From positions 62,001 through 126,000 of the forward strand of contig JAIYCR010000002.1 in the NCBI GenBank assembly GCA_027487905.1: 64,000 nt of DNA, read 5' to 3'. Positions 34,912 through 43,232 of this stretch are shown one piece after another (position 1 is the first letter of the stretch; each line of letters starts with the position of its first letter). A program made the translations under genes and the position numbers. The notes under the pieces were generated by a model. The model saw only the letters and a list, made by a program, of their open reading frames with translations, was not told where the DNA came from and made no database searches. This DNA comes from Rubrivivax sp. (GTDB taxonomy: Bacteria > Pseudomonadota > Gammaproteobacteria > Burkholderiales > Burkholderiaceae_C).

Positions 34912-36429
34912 TCAGGCGCTGGGCGGGGAATGGAGCTTGTCGGAAGCAAGTGGCAGCGCCCGGGCCATGCCGGGCAACCAGCCGCGCGTCTTGCCGGGGT
35001 TGAGCAGGCCGTGCGGATCGGCCCGGCGCTTGAAGGCGATCTGCGCGGCGTCGATGGTCTTCATGCCGCCCTCCTCGATGCTCACCACATGCGGGTTGAA
35101 GACGGTGCAGCCATCCCGCTCGATCTCCTCGATGAGTTCGGCCTGCCGTTGGGCACCCCGCCAGCGCACGAGCAGCAGCCCGAAGGTGGCCGGCGCTCCG
35201 CCCATGCGCGCGAACTCCTGGTGCTGCAGCACCTCGTCGCCCCAGCGCTGCAGCTGGCGCTGCACCACGGCCGGATCGAAAGGCTGCGGATAGGCCACCT
35301 GCAGGTAGGTCCAGCCGCGGTCGGCCTTCAGCGCCTGCAGCGTCGTGTGGTTGTAGGCGCATTCCCAGGCCGGGGGCAGGCCCGCGGCGAGCAGTGCCGC
35401 CTCGTTCAGCGCGAAGGACAGCACACCGCCCTGGGCGCGCACCAGCGCGTCGAAGTCCGCCAGCGCCTCGGGCGCCACCATCGCAAAGAGGGCATGCCGA
35501 CCGGCGGGGAAGTGGCCGGTGAGCGCCGGGTAGTATGGCGCGAAGCGGGCGTCCACGGCCGACATCAGGAAAGCGCGAAGGGCCCCGCAGACCGAGCGCT
35601 GCGCGCTGTCCAGCAGCTGGCGGTAGCCCGAAGGGCTGCCTTCGAAATGGACCAGTACATGCACCCAGTCGGTGGCCGGCGCCAGCGCGACTTCCACCTC
35701 GGTGAGGATGCCGTTGGTGCCATAGGCGTGATGAACCTGCTGGATCTCCTCGCCCTGCAGCTCGATCACCCGCGGCTCGGCCTCGACGGTGACGACCCGA
35801 CAGCGCAGCAGGTTGCCCGGGTCGCGCAGCACGCCGTGCTCGGTGGAGCCGATGCCGCCGAAGCCCCCGCAGATGAAGCCGCCCAGGGTGGCCACCCGCC
35901 AGGTGCTGGGCCACAGGCGCAGCGCCTGGCCACCCTCGCGCACCGCGGCCTCGATGTCGGCCAGGCGTGCGCCCGCCTGCGCCCGCACCCGGCCCGGGGC
36001 GATCTCCAGCACACGCATCATGGGCGTGACATCCATCACCAGCCCGCCCACCAGCGGCACGCACTGCCCGTAGTTGCCGGTGCCGCCGGCGCGCACCGTC
36101 AGCGGCAGGCCGTGCCGGGCCGCCACGCCGGCCACCCGCAGCACGTCTTCTTCGGTGCTCACCCGCACCACGCGGCCGGCGCGGCAATCGGCCAGCTGCG
36201 CCTGCAGCACGGGGCTGTACCAGTGGAAGTCGCGCGACAGGGCCCGCAGCGCGCCCGGCGCGCTGATGAGCTCCAGGCCCTGCAGTTCGGCGTCGATGGG
36301 GGCCCAGTCGGTGACGCTGCGCAGGCCGTGGTCGGCTGCCCGGGTGGACGGCGGCTCGGGCAGCGCAGGCCTTGCAGTCAGTGCACCGGACGCCGCCAGC
36401 GGCGAGGCGGGCAACGCGTCGGTGTTCAC
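34912..36429 (-). CDS. FAD-linked oxidase (PCMH/VAO family)
   Basis: The 505 residues have an N-terminal PCMH-type FAD-binding domain (about 75-260: RVVRVSTEEDVLRVAGVAARHG, RAGGTGNYGQCVPLVGGLV, ICGGFGGIGSTEHGVLRDP) and a C-terminal FAD-oxidase domain ending DPHGLLNPGKTRGW, the usual VAO/GlcD signature. No signal peptide. The substrate is unknown. The start is a GTG overlapping the creatininase stop as GTGA. It sits between the creatininase and ridA genes, which suggests oxidation of a nitrogen-containing compound to an imine that RidA can hydrolyse. Confidence 0.88.
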   Translation of the reverse strand: MNTDALPASPLAASGALTARPALPEPPSTRAADHGLRSVTDWAPIDAELQGLELISAPGALRALSRDFHWYSPVLQAQLADCRAGRVVRVSTEEDVLRVAGVAARHGLPLTVRAGGTGNYGQCVPLVGGLVMDVTPMMRVLEIAPGRVRAQAGARLADIEAAVREGGQALRLWPSTWRVATLGGFICGGFGGIGSTEHGVLRDPGNLLRCRVVTVEAEPRVIELQGEEIQQVHHAYGTNGILTEVEVALAPATDWVHVLVHFEGSPSGYRQLLDSAQRSVCGALRAFLMSAVDARFAPYYPALTGHFPAGRHALFAMVAPEALADFDALVRAQGGVLSFALNEAALLAAGLPPAWECAYNHTTLQALKADRGWTYLQVAYPQPFDPAVVQRQLQRWGDEVLQHQEFARMGGAPATFGLLLVRWRGAQRQAELIEEIERDGCTVFNPHVVSIEEGGMKTIDAAQIAFKRRADPHGLLNPGKTRGWLPGMARALPLASDKLHSPPSA

Positions 36430-37322
36430 GACCAGGCCGGGGCTTGTTCCAGCCGCGCGAGGTCGTAGCGGTCGACCTCGTCGAGCAGTTCGACGAAACG
36501 CTCGGCCACGAAATCGAGCACGGCGCGGCCCCGCTCGGGGGTTGCGCGGCTGGCATTGCCGGCGGCGCCCTGGGGGTTGAGGTCCTGCGTCTGCCAGCCG
36601 ATCTTGCCGCGCGGCTGGATGGACAGGTATCGGTTCTCCCGCTCCAGCGTCTCGGTGAGGGAGTGGAAATCCCGCAGGTGCTCGCGCTGCACCTGTTCGG
36701 GCACGAGGGCCATCATCACCGAGGTCTCGATGTCGCCGGCATGGATGCCGTGCACCTGCTCGCGGGTGTCGAAGAGGCCGCCGGGCAGGCCCAGCGAGAA
36801 CCAGTTGGCCGCCACCACCAGGATGCCGTGCTGCTCGCGCAGGTCGCGGGTGACGATGTCCATCACCGAGGTCTGGCCGCCGTGACTGTTGAAGATCACG
36901 AGCTTGTTCACGCCGCTGCGCGCCAGGCTCGCGCCGATGTCCATCCACAGGGCGATGAGGGTGGTGGCCGACAGCGTGACCGTGCCCGGGTAGCGCGAAT
37001 GCTCGTTGCTCTTGCCGAAGGGCACGGTGGGCAGGAAGAGCGCCTGCAGGTGGAGCGGCAGCCGCTGCGCGGTGGCCCGGATCACGCCGTCCAGGATGGC
37101 CGTGTCGGTGGACAGCGGCAGGTGCGGGCCGTGCTGCTCGGTGGCTGCCACCGGCATCACCGCGATCAGCCGCTCGCGCGCGAAGCGGGCGATCGCCGGG
37201 CTGGTGTGGTCGGCCCAGAAGCGGCTGACGAACCCGGCAGGCAGGCCGGGCTCGGAACGGGCCGGGGCCGGGGCAGGGGCCGGGACGGAAACGAGGGCGG
37301 GCGTATCGGCGGCAGCGGGCAT
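36426..37322 (-). CDS. Creatininase family amidohydrolase
   Basis: The 298 residues match the creatininase fold: VMPVAATEQHGPHLPLSTDT (E and H metal ligands, D), VPFGKSNEHSRYPGTVTLS, LVIFNSHGGQTSV and HAGDIETSVMMAL. Members hydrolyse cyclic amides such as creatinine, mycofactocin peptide or formamide intermediates, so the reaction cannot be named. The first ATG with family homology giving MPAAADTPALV is used; the frame extends 34 codons upstream. First gene of a four-gene minus-strand operon. Confidence 0.88.
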   Translation of the reverse strand: MPAAADTPALVSVPAPAPAPARSEPGLPAGFVSRFWADHTSPAIARFARERLIAVMPVAATEQHGPHLPLSTDTAILDGVIRATAQRLPLHLQALFLPTVPFGKSNEHSRYPGTVTLSATTLIALWMDIGASLARSGVNKLVIFNSHGGQTSVMDIVTRDLREQHGILVVAANWFSLGLPGGLFDTREQVHGIHAGDIETSVMMALVPEQVQREHLRDFHSLTETLERENRYLSIQPRGKIGWQTQDLNPQGAAGNASRATPERGRAVLDFVAERFVELLDEVDRYDLARLEQAPAWS

Positions 37323-37444
37323 GGCGGGCGGCAGGCCTCTCGGGGTTGGAGGGCCGGAGCGACTTCGCCGCGCCGCGAAAGGCGCCGCGCAGCGGGGCCG
37401 GCGGAGTTCGCATGATGCACGCAAGGGGCGTGCCGCGGCGAGGG

Positions 37445-37464
37445 CCCTTCCCTTCCCTTCCCTT
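37445..37464 (+). repeat. Short pentanucleotide repeat (CCCTT)4 in the phoB-creatininase gap
   Basis: Four perfect copies of CCCTT within a pyrimidine-rich tract of about 70 bases between the phoB stop and the creatininase operon. No other signal is seen in this 213-bp gap. Confidence 0.6.
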
Positions 37465-37535
37465 GCCTTCGCTCCCCTGCCCGCCCCCGCCTTGTCCTTG
37501 CCCCCATGCCCAGGGGCGATGCTCGGCGCCGGGCG

Positions 37536-38246
37536 TCAGGCGGCCGCGCCGGCCCTTGGCAGCGGGTCGCGGGTGAGGCGATAGCCCGCACCGCGCACCG
37601 TTTCGATCATCGACGAGCAGCCCGCCGGCGCCAGCGCCTCGCGCAGCCGCTTGATGTGCACGTCCACGGTGCGTTCCTCGATGAACACGTGGTCGCCCCA
37701 GACCCGGTCGAGCAGCTGCGAGCGGCTGTGCACCCGCTCCGGGTAGGACAGCAGGAAGCGCAGCAGCCGGAACTCGGTGGGACCGATCTGTATGGGCGTG
37801 CCGCCGCCGGTCACCCGCATCGTGGACGGGTCCATCTGAAGCCGCCCCACCTCGAGCAGCGAGTCCAGCGCCTCGGGCGCCTTGCGACGCAGCAGCGCGC
37901 GGATGCGCGCCAGCAGTTCGGGCGGCGAGAAGGGCTTGGACAGGTAGTCGTCGGCCCCGGCGTCCAGGCCGGAGACGAGGTCGCGCTCGTCGCCGCGGGC
38001 GGTCAGCATCACGATGGGGAGGTCCTTGGTGCGGGCATCGGCCCGCCAGCGCCGCGCCAGCACCACGCCCGATTCGCCGGGCAGCATCCAGTCGAGCACC
38101 ACCAGGTCGGGCAGCGCATCGCGCACCGCAGCGCTCGCCTGGGCGGAGTCCGACGCCACCCGCACCTCGTGGCCGTCGTGGCGCAGGTTCAGGGAAATCA
38201 ATTCGGCGATGGCCGACTCGTCATCGACGACCAGGATGCGGGCCAT
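37536..38246 (-). CDS. phoB: Phosphate regulon response regulator PhoB
   Basis: OmpR-type response regulator, 236 residues. The receiver domain has the acidic pair D8/D9, phosphoacceptor D52 (LDWMLPG) and K104 (LSKPFSP). The winged-helix domain contains LLDRVWGDHVFIEERTVDVHIKRLREAL, which is characteristic of PhoB in Burkholderiales. No phoR kinase gene follows: the next gene on the strand is the creatininase. A Pho-box-like element lies 41 bp upstream of the ATG. Confidence 0.9.
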   Translation of the reverse strand: MARILVVDDESAIAELISLNLRHDGHEVRVASDSAQASAAVRDALPDLVVLDWMLPGESGVVLARRWRADARTKDLPIVMLTARGDERDLVSGLDAGADDYLSKPFSPPELLARIRALLRRKAPEALDSLLEVGRLQMDPSTMRVTGGGTPIQIGPTEFRLLRFLLSYPERVHSRSQLLDRVWGDHVFIEERTVDVHIKRLREALAPAGCSSMIETVRGAGYRLTRDPLPRAGAAA

Positions 38247-38286
38247 GGGGTCTGGGCTGTTGGGCGCTGTCGTTGCAGAGAGCCCA

Positions 38287-38319
38287 CTCTATGACGCCGC
38301 CGTGAAGCTTCGATGACAC
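38287..38319 (-). promoter_or_regulatory. Candidate Pho box with three 11-bp units upstream of phoB
   Basis: Read toward phoB, three consecutive 11-bp units GTGTCATCGAA, GCTTCACGGCG and GCGTCATAGAG share TCAT/TCAC in phase. The first matches the CTGTCAT half-site at 6 of 7 positions, the others more weakly. PhoB binds direct repeats with exactly this 11-bp period, so the element fits autoregulation. No clear -10 element was found downstream. Confidence 0.5.
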
Positions 38320-38346
38320 CGTTCGACCCGCCGGCGTCAACCAGTC

Positions 38347-39696
38347 TCAACCGGCCACGGGCCTCAGGCGGATGCGCAGGCCGGGCACCGGGTGGGCAAT
38401 GGGCGCGAAGCGCTGCACCGAACGGGCGTCGGCGCGTTCGAAGCGTGCGCGCTGCAGCAGCGAGCGCAGCATCGCGCCGGCCTGCATGATGGCGAAGTGC
38501 TGGCCCAGGCAGGCGTGCGCACCGCCGCCGAAGGGCGTGAAGGCGAAGGGATGGCGTCTGTCCTCGGCGCGATCGGGGCTGAAGCGATCGGGATCGAATC
38601 GGTCGGGGTCGCTCCAGAAGCGCGGGTCGCGCTGCGCCGCCAAGGGAAAGACCGTGACCAGGGTGCCGGCCGGCAGATCCACGCCATGCACGCTGAACGC
38701 AGCGGTGGCCTGGCGCGACAGCGTCGGGATGGGCGGCACCAGGCGCAGCGTCTCGCGCATCACCGCCTGCAGCCCCGCGTGGCGAGCCAGCAGCGGCAGG
38801 CTGGCCGGCCCGTCACCCAGCGACCTGGTCTCCTCGCGCAGCCGCTGCTGCCACTGCGGGTGGTCCGCCAGCAGTCCGATGGCGCTGCTCACCAGGCTGG
38901 TGGTCGTGTCGTGCGCGGCCATCAGCAGGAAGACGAAATGGTCCAGCAGCGCCGGCGCGTCGATGAGCTCGGGCTCCGCAGCGGCCAGCGCCACCAGCCG
39001 GGTGAAGAGGTCGGGCGCGGCGGCCCCGGGTTCGATCACCCCGGTGCGCTGCAGCCGCCCGCCCAGAAACCGCAGCAGCCGCTGGCGGGCCTCGCGCCCG
39101 CGACGCCACCGCGTTCCGGGCAGGGGAAGCCGCAGGATGGCGGCCGAAGCCTCGACCAGCCAGCGGAAATCGCGGTGGATGGCCCGGACCTCGTCGTGCA
39201 GCCGGGTGCCGATGAACACGTCGCAGGCGATGTCCAGCGTCAGCCGCTGCACCGCCCCATGCACCTCCACGCCGCCGTCGTCCAGCCAGCCGGCCATCGC
39301 CCTGTCGATGTCCGGGCCCATGCGATCCAGGCCGGCGGCCAGTTCGTCGCGGCGCAGCGCGGGGAGCATCAGACGCCGGTGTTCGCGGTGCTCTGCACCG
39401 TCGCGCAGGATGAGCCCGCCCGGAAAGAGCTGGCCCAGCAAGGGCTCCCAGCCACCGCGGGCGGAGAACACGCCGGCCCGGTCGAACAGGGCCGTCTCGC
39501 TGCCCTCGGGGCTGAACAGCAGCACCTGGTCGCGCGCGAACAGCATGCCTCGGGCCACCGGCCCGCAGCGGGCCTGCACCCGGCGCGCGAAACCCAGGGT
39601 GTCGCGCAGGAAGGCGATGTCGGTGGCGATGGGCGCGAAGCCGCAGTGCGGCACGTGGCGCAGCAGCCGCGCGGGCGCCGGCCGCGGCAGGGGCAT
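38347..39696 (-). CDS. Cytochrome P450
   Basis: Haem-thiolate monooxygenase, 449 residues. The I-helix oxygen-activating motif is LMAAHDTTTS, the K-helix ExxR is ETLR in MRETLRLVPP, and the haem loop is FGGGAHACLG with Cys396 as the axial ligand. No membrane anchor is seen. The ATG giving MPLPRPAPA is used; in-frame TTG codons at 39723 and 39744 would add PRPLTLGQPPGP, an arrangement also seen in P450 N-termini. Own redox partners are not adjacent. It follows the VOC and pobA genes, so it may act on a related aromatic. Confidence 0.88.
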   Translation of the reverse strand: MPLPRPAPARLLRHVPHCGFAPIATDIAFLRDTLGFARRVQARCGPVARGMLFARDQVLLFSPEGSETALFDRAGVFSARGGWEPLLGQLFPGGLILRDGAEHREHRRLMLPALRRDELAAGLDRMGPDIDRAMAGWLDDGGVEVHGAVQRLTLDIACDVFIGTRLHDEVRAIHRDFRWLVEASAAILRLPLPGTRWRRGREARQRLLRFLGGRLQRTGVIEPGAAAPDLFTRLVALAAAEPELIDAPALLDHFVFLLMAAHDTTTSLVSSAIGLLADHPQWQQRLREETRSLGDGPASLPLLARHAGLQAVMRETLRLVPPIPTLSRQATAAFSVHGVDLPAGTLVTVFPLAAQRDPRFWSDPDRFDPDRFSPDRAEDRRHPFAFTPFGGGAHACLGQHFAIMQAGAMLRSLLQRARFERADARSVQRFAPIAHPVPGLRIRLRPVAG

Positions 39697-39733
39697 CGGG
39701 CCCGGGGGCTGGCCGAGGGTCAAGGGCCGCGGG

Positions 39734-40147
39734 TCAATGGGCAAACAACTGCCCAAGGTCGGCGAAGGCCTTGAACTCGAGCGCATTGCCGCTCGGGTCG
39801 GTGATGAAGAAGGTGGCCTGCTCGCCCGGCTCGCCGACGAAGCGCACCTGCGGCTCCATGAGGAAACGCGCACCGGCCTGGCCCAGGCGGTCCGCCAGGG
39901 CGCGCCAGTCGTCCATGGCCAGCACGATGCCGAAGTGGCGCACCGGCACCGGCTCGCCATCGACCTGGCCGCTGGCCGCTGCCGCGCAGTCGGCGGGCGA
40001 CAGGTGGGCGACGATCTGGTGGCCGTGGAAATCGAAGTCGATCCAGTGCTCGCTGCTGCGGCCTTCCGGGCAACCCAGCAAGTCGCCATAGAAGCGGCGG
40101 GCCGCAGCGAGGTCGTGGACGGGGAAGGCCAGGTGGAAGGGTCTCAT
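39734..40147 (-). CDS. VOC family protein (glyoxalase/dioxygenase fold)
   Basis: The 137 residues form one vicinal-oxygen-chelate module: FHLAFPVHDLAAARRFYGDLLG at the start, HFGIVLAMDDW in the middle and the end FFITDPSGNALEFKAF. Candidate metal ligands are H5, the His of RHFGIVL and the Glu of LEFK. Reaction unknown; the family includes ring-cleaving dioxygenases, isomerases and resistance proteins. It lies between pobA (86 bp upstream) and the P450. Confidence 0.85.
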   Translation of the reverse strand: MRPFHLAFPVHDLAAARRFYGDLLGCPEGRSSEHWIDFDFHGHQIVAHLSPADCAAAASGQVDGEPVPVRHFGIVLAMDDWRALADRLGQAGARFLMEPQVRFVGEPGEQATFFITDPSGNALEFKAFADLGQLFAH

Positions 40148-40233
40148 GGGCGAAGCCGAAGCGGGACGGATCAGGCCGGCGATGATGCCAGCGCACCCCG
40201 TCCTCGCCCATCGGGCCGCACCCCCGGCCGATG

Positions 40234-41430
40234 TCAGATCGGCAGGCCCGCGTACTGGTCGGCGAAGTGGGCCTGGGCCCGCTCGGAGCCGAAAAGCTCG
40301 TCCAGTTCGGCGCGCTGCAGGCGCTGGGAGAAGGCGTCGGTGTCGGGGAAACGGTGCAGCAGCGTCGTGGCCCACCAGGAGAAGCGCTCGACCCGCCAGA
40401 TGCGCTGCAGCGCGCGCTGCGAGTAGCTGTCGATGCCGGTGGCCGAGCCGCTGCGGCAGCGGTCGATCAGCGCTTCGGCCAGCAGCCGCACGTCGGCGAC
40501 CGCCAGGTTCAGGCCCTTGGCCCCCGTGGGCGGCACGATGTGGGCCGCGTCGCCCGCGAGGAAGAGCCGCCCGTGGCGCATCGGCTCGGCCACGAAGCTG
40601 CGCAGCGGCGCGATGCTCTTCTCGATGGAGGGGCCCGTGACCACGGCCGCGGCGGTCTGAGGGTCCAGCCGGGGTAGCAGCGCCGCCCAGAAGCGGTCGT
40701 CGCTCCAGTCCTCGACGCGGTCGGTCAGCGGGCACTGCACGTAGTAGCGGCTGCGGGTCATGCTGCGCATCGAGCACAGCGCGAAGCCTTCGTCGCTCTG
40801 GGCATAGACCACCGCGTGCGGGGAGGCCGGCGGCACATCGGCCAGCACGCCCAGCCAGCCGAAGGGGTAGACCCGCTCGAAGGTGTGCAGCACCTCGGCC
40901 GGGATGGACCGGCGGGCCACGCCGTGGAAGCCGTCGCAGCCGGCCACCCACTCGGCATGGACGGTGAAGGCCCCCTGCGGGTCGACCCCGTGCACCTGCA
41001 CGGCTGAATCGAGCAGCCCCTCGATGCGAACGTCCTGGGCTTCGTAGAGCGTGGGCCTGTCGGTGGCTTCGCGAGCGTCCATCAGGTCGCGGGTCAGCTC
41101 GGTCTGGCCATAGGCCATCACCTGGCGGCCCACCAGACGGTGCATGTCCAGGTGGCGCTTGTGCCCGCCGGCGACGATGTCCACCCCGGGGTGGACGATG
41201 CCCTCGGCCATCAGCCGGGCGCCCACGCCCGCCTGCACGATGGTGTCCACCGAGGTCTGTTCGAGGATGCCGGCGCGGATGCGCGACAGCACATAGTCGC
41301 GGCTTTGACGTTCGACGACCACCGAGTCGATGCCCGCCTTGTGCAGCAGGGCAGCGAGCAGAAGGCCGGCCGGTCCGGCGCCGACGATGGCGACCTGAGT
41401 GTGCAGCGTTCGGGAAGCGGAATCGGGCAT
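40234..41430 (-). CDS. pobA: 4-hydroxybenzoate 3-monooxygenase
   Basis: NADPH-dependent flavoprotein that converts 4-hydroxybenzoate to protocatechuate. The 398 residues have the Rossmann motif GAGPAG (17-22), the GVDIVAGG and DRPTLYEAQDV regions, the DG motif in GCDGFHGVARRSIP and the FAD-ribityl motif GDAAHIVPPTGAKGLNLA. The length matches characterised PobA (about 394). It starts with MPDSASRTLHTQ and is divergent from an IclR-type regulator, the usual pobA-pobR arrangement. Confidence 0.93.
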   Translation of the reverse strand: MPDSASRTLHTQVAIVGAGPAGLLLAALLHKAGIDSVVVERQSRDYVLSRIRAGILEQTSVDTIVQAGVGARLMAEGIVHPGVDIVAGGHKRHLDMHRLVGRQVMAYGQTELTRDLMDAREATDRPTLYEAQDVRIEGLLDSAVQVHGVDPQGAFTVHAEWVAGCDGFHGVARRSIPAEVLHTFERVYPFGWLGVLADVPPASPHAVVYAQSDEGFALCSMRSMTRSRYYVQCPLTDRVEDWSDDRFWAALLPRLDPQTAAAVVTGPSIEKSIAPLRSFVAEPMRHGRLFLAGDAAHIVPPTGAKGLNLAVADVRLLAEALIDRCRSGSATGIDSYSQRALQRIWRVERFSWWATTLLHRFPDTDAFSQRLQRAELDELFGSERAQAHFADQYAGLPI

Positions 41431-41532
41431 GGGCACTCCAAGGGGGGGGGCGGGGCGGGACGGCGCGCAAGGGACGGAAGCGGCGTAGCGTAGGCAGGCC
41501 CGAACCGATTTGCGGCGCTGTCGGCTCGAATG

Positions 41533-41549
41533 TGTGCGCCTATCGCACA
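41533..41549. promoter_or_regulatory. Candidate PobR operator between pobA and pobR
   Basis: TGTGCG-N5-CGCACA is a perfect 6-bp inverted repeat in the 176 bp between the divergent genes. CTATCGCACA resembles the half-site known for PcaR/PobR-type IclR regulators (from memory). It lies about 70 bases before pobR and 100 bases before pobA. Confidence 0.5.
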
Positions 41550-41606
41550 ACCCGCGCGATGAACGCACAATGCTGCACACCGTCAACCTGCCCCCGGGAG
41601 CCCGCC

Positions 41607-42425
41607 ATGCTCGATCCATCCGACCGCATCGAGGGGCTGGCCAAGGGCCTGGCGGTGCTGGAGAGCTTCAGCCCCGAGCGTGCGCAGCTCAGCACCAGCC
41701 AGGTCGCCGCCCGCACCGGCCTGAGCCGCGCGGCGGCGCGGCGTCAGCTGCTCACGCTGTGCGAACTGGGCTACCTCGATGCCCGCGACGGGCAGTACGG
41801 GCTGAGCCCGCGGGTGCTGCGGCTGGCGGGTGCCTACCTCGCCTCGGCCCGGCTGCCGCGGCTGGCGCAACCGGTGCTGGACCGGCTGGCCCTGCTGACC
41901 CGCGAGGCCTGCTCCCTGGTGGTGCTCGACCGCGCCGAGGTGGTGATCGTCGCGCGCAGCCTGGGCGCTCTGCCCAGCCGCTGGCAGAGCGGGGAGCCCT
42001 CGGCCCGAAGCGGCGTGCGCCTGCCCGCCACGCCGCTGATGGCCTACGGCCTGCACCAGGGCGCCCGCCTGGCGGCGCACGCGACTTCCACCGGCCGCGT
42101 GCTGCTGGCGGGCTTGCAGCCGACCGAGCTTTCGGCCTGGCTGGCCGAGCACGCGCCCCTGCGGCGGCTGACCGCACACACCGTGACCGAGCCGCGCGCG
42201 CTGCGCGCGCTGCTGCGGGACGTCCGCCGCCAGGACCACTGCGTCGCCCACGAGGGCCATGAGTTGGGCGTGCATGCGGTGGCCGTGCCGGTGCGCGACC
42301 TCGCCGGACGCTGCGTGGCGGCACTGAACATCGTGGGTTCGCCGGACCGTCTGCAGGGGCCGTCGCTCGTCGAACTGCTGGCGCCGCTGCACGCCGCGTC
42401 GCGGGAGCTGCAGGCCGTGCTCTGA
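41607..42425 (+). CDS. pobR: IclR family regulator, probable pobA activator (PobR/PcaR-like)
   Basis: The 272 residues have an N-terminal winged helix-turn-helix (28-60, LSTSQVAARTGLSRAAARRQLL) and an IclR effector domain (about 85-265: LPATPLMAYGL, GVHAVAVPVRDLAGRCVAALNI). The ATG used has GGGAG six bases upstream; a longer frame begins inside the putative operator and was rejected. Regulators of this branch respond to 4-hydroxybenzoate or related acids. The name is inferred from position opposite pobA. Confidence 0.82.
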   Translation: MLDPSDRIEGLAKGLAVLESFSPERAQLSTSQVAARTGLSRAAARRQLLTLCELGYLDARDGQYGLSPRVLRLAGAYLASARLPRLAQPVLDRLALLTREACSLVVLDRAEVVIVARSLGALPSRWQSGEPSARSGVRLPATPLMAYGLHQGARLAAHATSTGRVLLAGLQPTELSAWLAEHAPLRRLTAHTVTEPRALRALLRDVRRQDHCVAHEGHELGVHAVAVPVRDLAGRCVAALNIVGSPDRLQGPSLVELLAPLHAASRELQAVL

Positions 42426-42470
42426 GGTTTCGATCCGGGCCGTGGTCTTGCCGCGCAACCCGCTGCGTCT

Positions 42471-43154
42471 TCAGAAACGGCTCACCCAGCGCAGTTGCAG
42501 AAAGTTTTCGCCGGGGTTGGGGGGCCGAAGGCCGCCGTTGGAGAAGTGCTGCAGCCTCAAGGCCAGCTCATGGCGTCCGCGGGCGTCGGGCACCCAACCC
42601 ACCGCGAGGTGGTCGCCGAAGTTGAAGGCGCTGCCGAAGCGCCGGTCTCCGGCGCGGTAGACCGGCCCGATCAGGTGCGCGCCGATGCCCGCTTCGACGA
42701 AGGCGCCGGCGGACGAACCGGCGAAGCGGTAGCGCAGCACGGGCGTGATGCCGATGCGGGTGTAGTGCCCCGGGTCGCCGGCGGCAGGGGCGCTCGGCCA
42801 CCAGCCGGCGAGCGACGCCTCCAGGTGGGTGGACCAGCCCGAACCGTCCTTGAGCCACCGGTTCGGCAGTTCCCAGATCAAGGCCAGCGCCAGCGTGTGG
42901 CTGCGCTCGCTGGCACCGAGCTGCACGGCCCAGGCGTCGGCCGCCCTGGGACGCAGCGGTGCTTGGGCAGAGGCGACGGCGACGGCCCCGGGCGCAGGCG
43001 GTTCCGCCGCGGCGTCGCAGGGCGCGTGCTGAGCCTGCGCCAGGGAGGCCGTCATGGCCATCAGGGCGATCGGCCATCCAGACCAGGTCCAGGCCCGTGC
43101 CCCGGGCCCATTTCCCCGCCTGCCGCGCCCGCCACCCTTGGTCCGCCTGTCCAC
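42471..43154 (-). CDS. pagL: PagL-like lipid A 3-O-deacylase (acyloxyacyl hydrolase family)
   Basis: Outer-membrane beta-barrel enzyme that removes an acyl chain from lipid A. The 227 residues have a long basic N-region and a signal peptide with hydrophobic core IALMAMTASLAQAQ, then an eight-strand-like body. The catalytic region LRLQHFSNGGLRPPNPGENFLQLRW contains the family HxSN and N..GEN motifs. The start is a GTG with GGAAGG about seven bases upstream; a TTG 12 codons before it is weaker. Convergent with pobR. Confidence 0.82.
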   Translation of the reverse strand: MDRRTKGGGRGRRGNGPGARAWTWSGWPIALMAMTASLAQAQHAPCDAAAEPPAPGAVAVASAQAPLRPRAADAWAVQLGASERSHTLALALIWELPNRWLKDGSGWSTHLEASLAGWWPSAPAAGDPGHYTRIGITPVLRYRFAGSSAGAFVEAGIGAHLIGPVYRAGDRRFGSAFNFGDHLAVGWVPDARGRHELALRLQHFSNGGLRPPNPGENFLQLRWVSRF

Positions 43155-43232
43155 CCTGCCACCTTCCGTGCCCTGCAATCGATTCTGCAAGGCAAGGGGC
43201 GGGCCTGTGCAGCCCTGCCCGGGGCGCGGCGC

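Noticed and set aside
41532-41606. Upstream ATG of the IclR regulator
   Set aside because: It would place the first codons within the inverted repeat; the ATG at 41607 has a good Shine-Dalgarno and matches the family start.
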